Shown: one piece after another, positions 4,602 to 7,069 of the stretch
How the letters are laid out: each line of letters opens with the position of its first letter
Position numbering within the stretch: position 1 is the stretch's first letter
Assembly: GCA_030151985.1 (NCBI GenBank)
Contig: JASLDZ010000008.1
Span: 1-7,069, forward strand
Direction of reading: 5' to 3'
DNA from: Caulobacteraceae bacterium
GTDB lineage: Bacteria > Pseudomonadota > Alphaproteobacteria > Caulobacterales > Caulobacteraceae
Length of the DNA: 7,069 bases
The notes under the pieces: model-generated
The model's input: only the letters and a program-made list of their open reading frames with translations
Database searches by the model: none
What the model was told of the DNA's origin: nothing
Position numbers and translations under genes: made by a program

Positions 4602-4606
4602 TTAAG

Positions 4607-6862
<2,256 letters not shown>

Positions 6863-6957
6863 GTCGGCTGCGTCCTAGCGCATCGCGGCGGGAGTCGGAA
6901 CGGCGCGGCGGCGCGAGGGGTTAGGAGGGAGAGCCCCACCCCGCAGGAGACGCCTTC
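6863..6957. promoter_or_regulatory. Divergent promoter region of purL and the right-end gene
   Basis: These 95 bases must hold both promoters if each gene has its own. On the minus strand GCTAGGAC (6879-6872) matches the alphaproteobacterial -10 consensus GCTANAWC with one mismatch, but no good -35 precedes it and it contains the purL AGGA. On the plus strand AGGAGA at 6945-6950 is a strong ribosome site for the right-end gene; no clear promoter is visible. No inverted-repeat operator or purine riboswitch is recognised. Confidence 0.35.
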
Positions 6958-7069
6958 ATGGCCGACGCGCCCCCGCCCGGCGACTACGACGACCTCGGTC
7001 CCGCCGACGACACCGACGGCGCGCCCGACGACCGGTACAACCCGACCCCCGTCCAGGTCACGCGCGGGC
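6958..7069 (+). CDS. Unidentified protein with acidic N-terminus, cut by window edge
   Basis: An open frame starts with ATG at 6958 and runs off the right edge after 37 codons. The start is well supported by AGGAGA at 6945-6950, seven bases upstream. The visible residues are rich in Asp (nine of 37), Pro and Gly, starting MADAPPPGDYDDLGPADD, and so are probably disordered; they then turn to DRYNPTPVQVTRG, perhaps the approach to a folded domain. There is no signal peptide or membrane helix in view. I do not recognise the family. Its only context is the divergent purL, which does not tell its role. Codon use (GAC, GCG, CCC) is like that of the neighbouring genes, which supports real coding. 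Confidence 0.7.
   Translation, partial: MADAPPPGDYDDLGPADDTDGAPDDRYNPTPVQVTRG

Larger units (their letters stand above)
3660..4606. other. Non-coding repeat island between convergent atpF and purL
   Basis: No gene is supported in these 947 bases. Short open frames exist on both strands, but they run through the palindromes, are Arg/Pro-rich and lack ribosome sites. Several would encode peptide strings such as LIPAHAGTQ and TPLPLREREG that I associate with false translations of dispersed intergenic repeats. The interval holds a terminator, a pyrimidine tract, a perfect palindrome, several hairpins, an inverted pair of REP-like units and a more complex folded block near the purL end, each listed separately. 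Confidence 0.8.

Overview
This is a GC-rich window (roughly 70% G+C by eye) from a bacterial chromosome, almost certainly an alphaproteobacterium. Three things support that. The F0 part of the ATP synthase is an operon with two different b-type subunits (b' and b) and no F1 genes after it, the split arrangement known from Alphaproteobacteria. AtpB carries the His/Glu pair in the alphaproteobacterial and mitochondrial order. The atp promoter candidate also resembles the Caulobacter housekeeping sigma consensus. A Caulobacterales-like host is my best guess, but this is inference and not proven.

Layout, left to right. Positions 1-868 (minus) hold the N-terminal 289 codons of glmS, cut by the window edge. 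Positions 869-1070 are a divergent promoter region. Positions 1071-3659 (plus) are the F0 operon atpI-atpB-atpE-b'-atpF, very tightly packed. Positions 3660-4606 form a 947-base non-coding interval between the convergent ends of atpF and purL. It is filled with hairpins, a perfect 26-bp palindrome, an inverted pair of REP-like units and other dispersed-repeat-like blocks. Positions 4607-6862 (minus) are a complete purL. Positions 6863-6957 are a short divergent promoter region, and 6958-7069 (plus) is the start of an unidentified acidic protein.

Function. AtpB, AtpE, b' and AtpF together build the membrane proton channel, c-ring and peripheral stalk of ATP synthase; AtpI is an accessory membrane protein for its assembly. 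GlmS makes glucosamine-6-phosphate for cell-wall precursors, and PurL makes FGAM in purine synthesis. All are housekeeping genes, and all that can be checked here look intact.

I see no new defence system, mobile-element gene or unusual enzyme. The part that deserves a second look is the 3660-4606 repeat island, where at least ten inverted-repeat structures are packed into less than 1 kb. Parts of it resemble dispersed intergenic repeats, and the 4260-4550 stretch could alternatively be a structured RNA or an uncatalogued repeat family.
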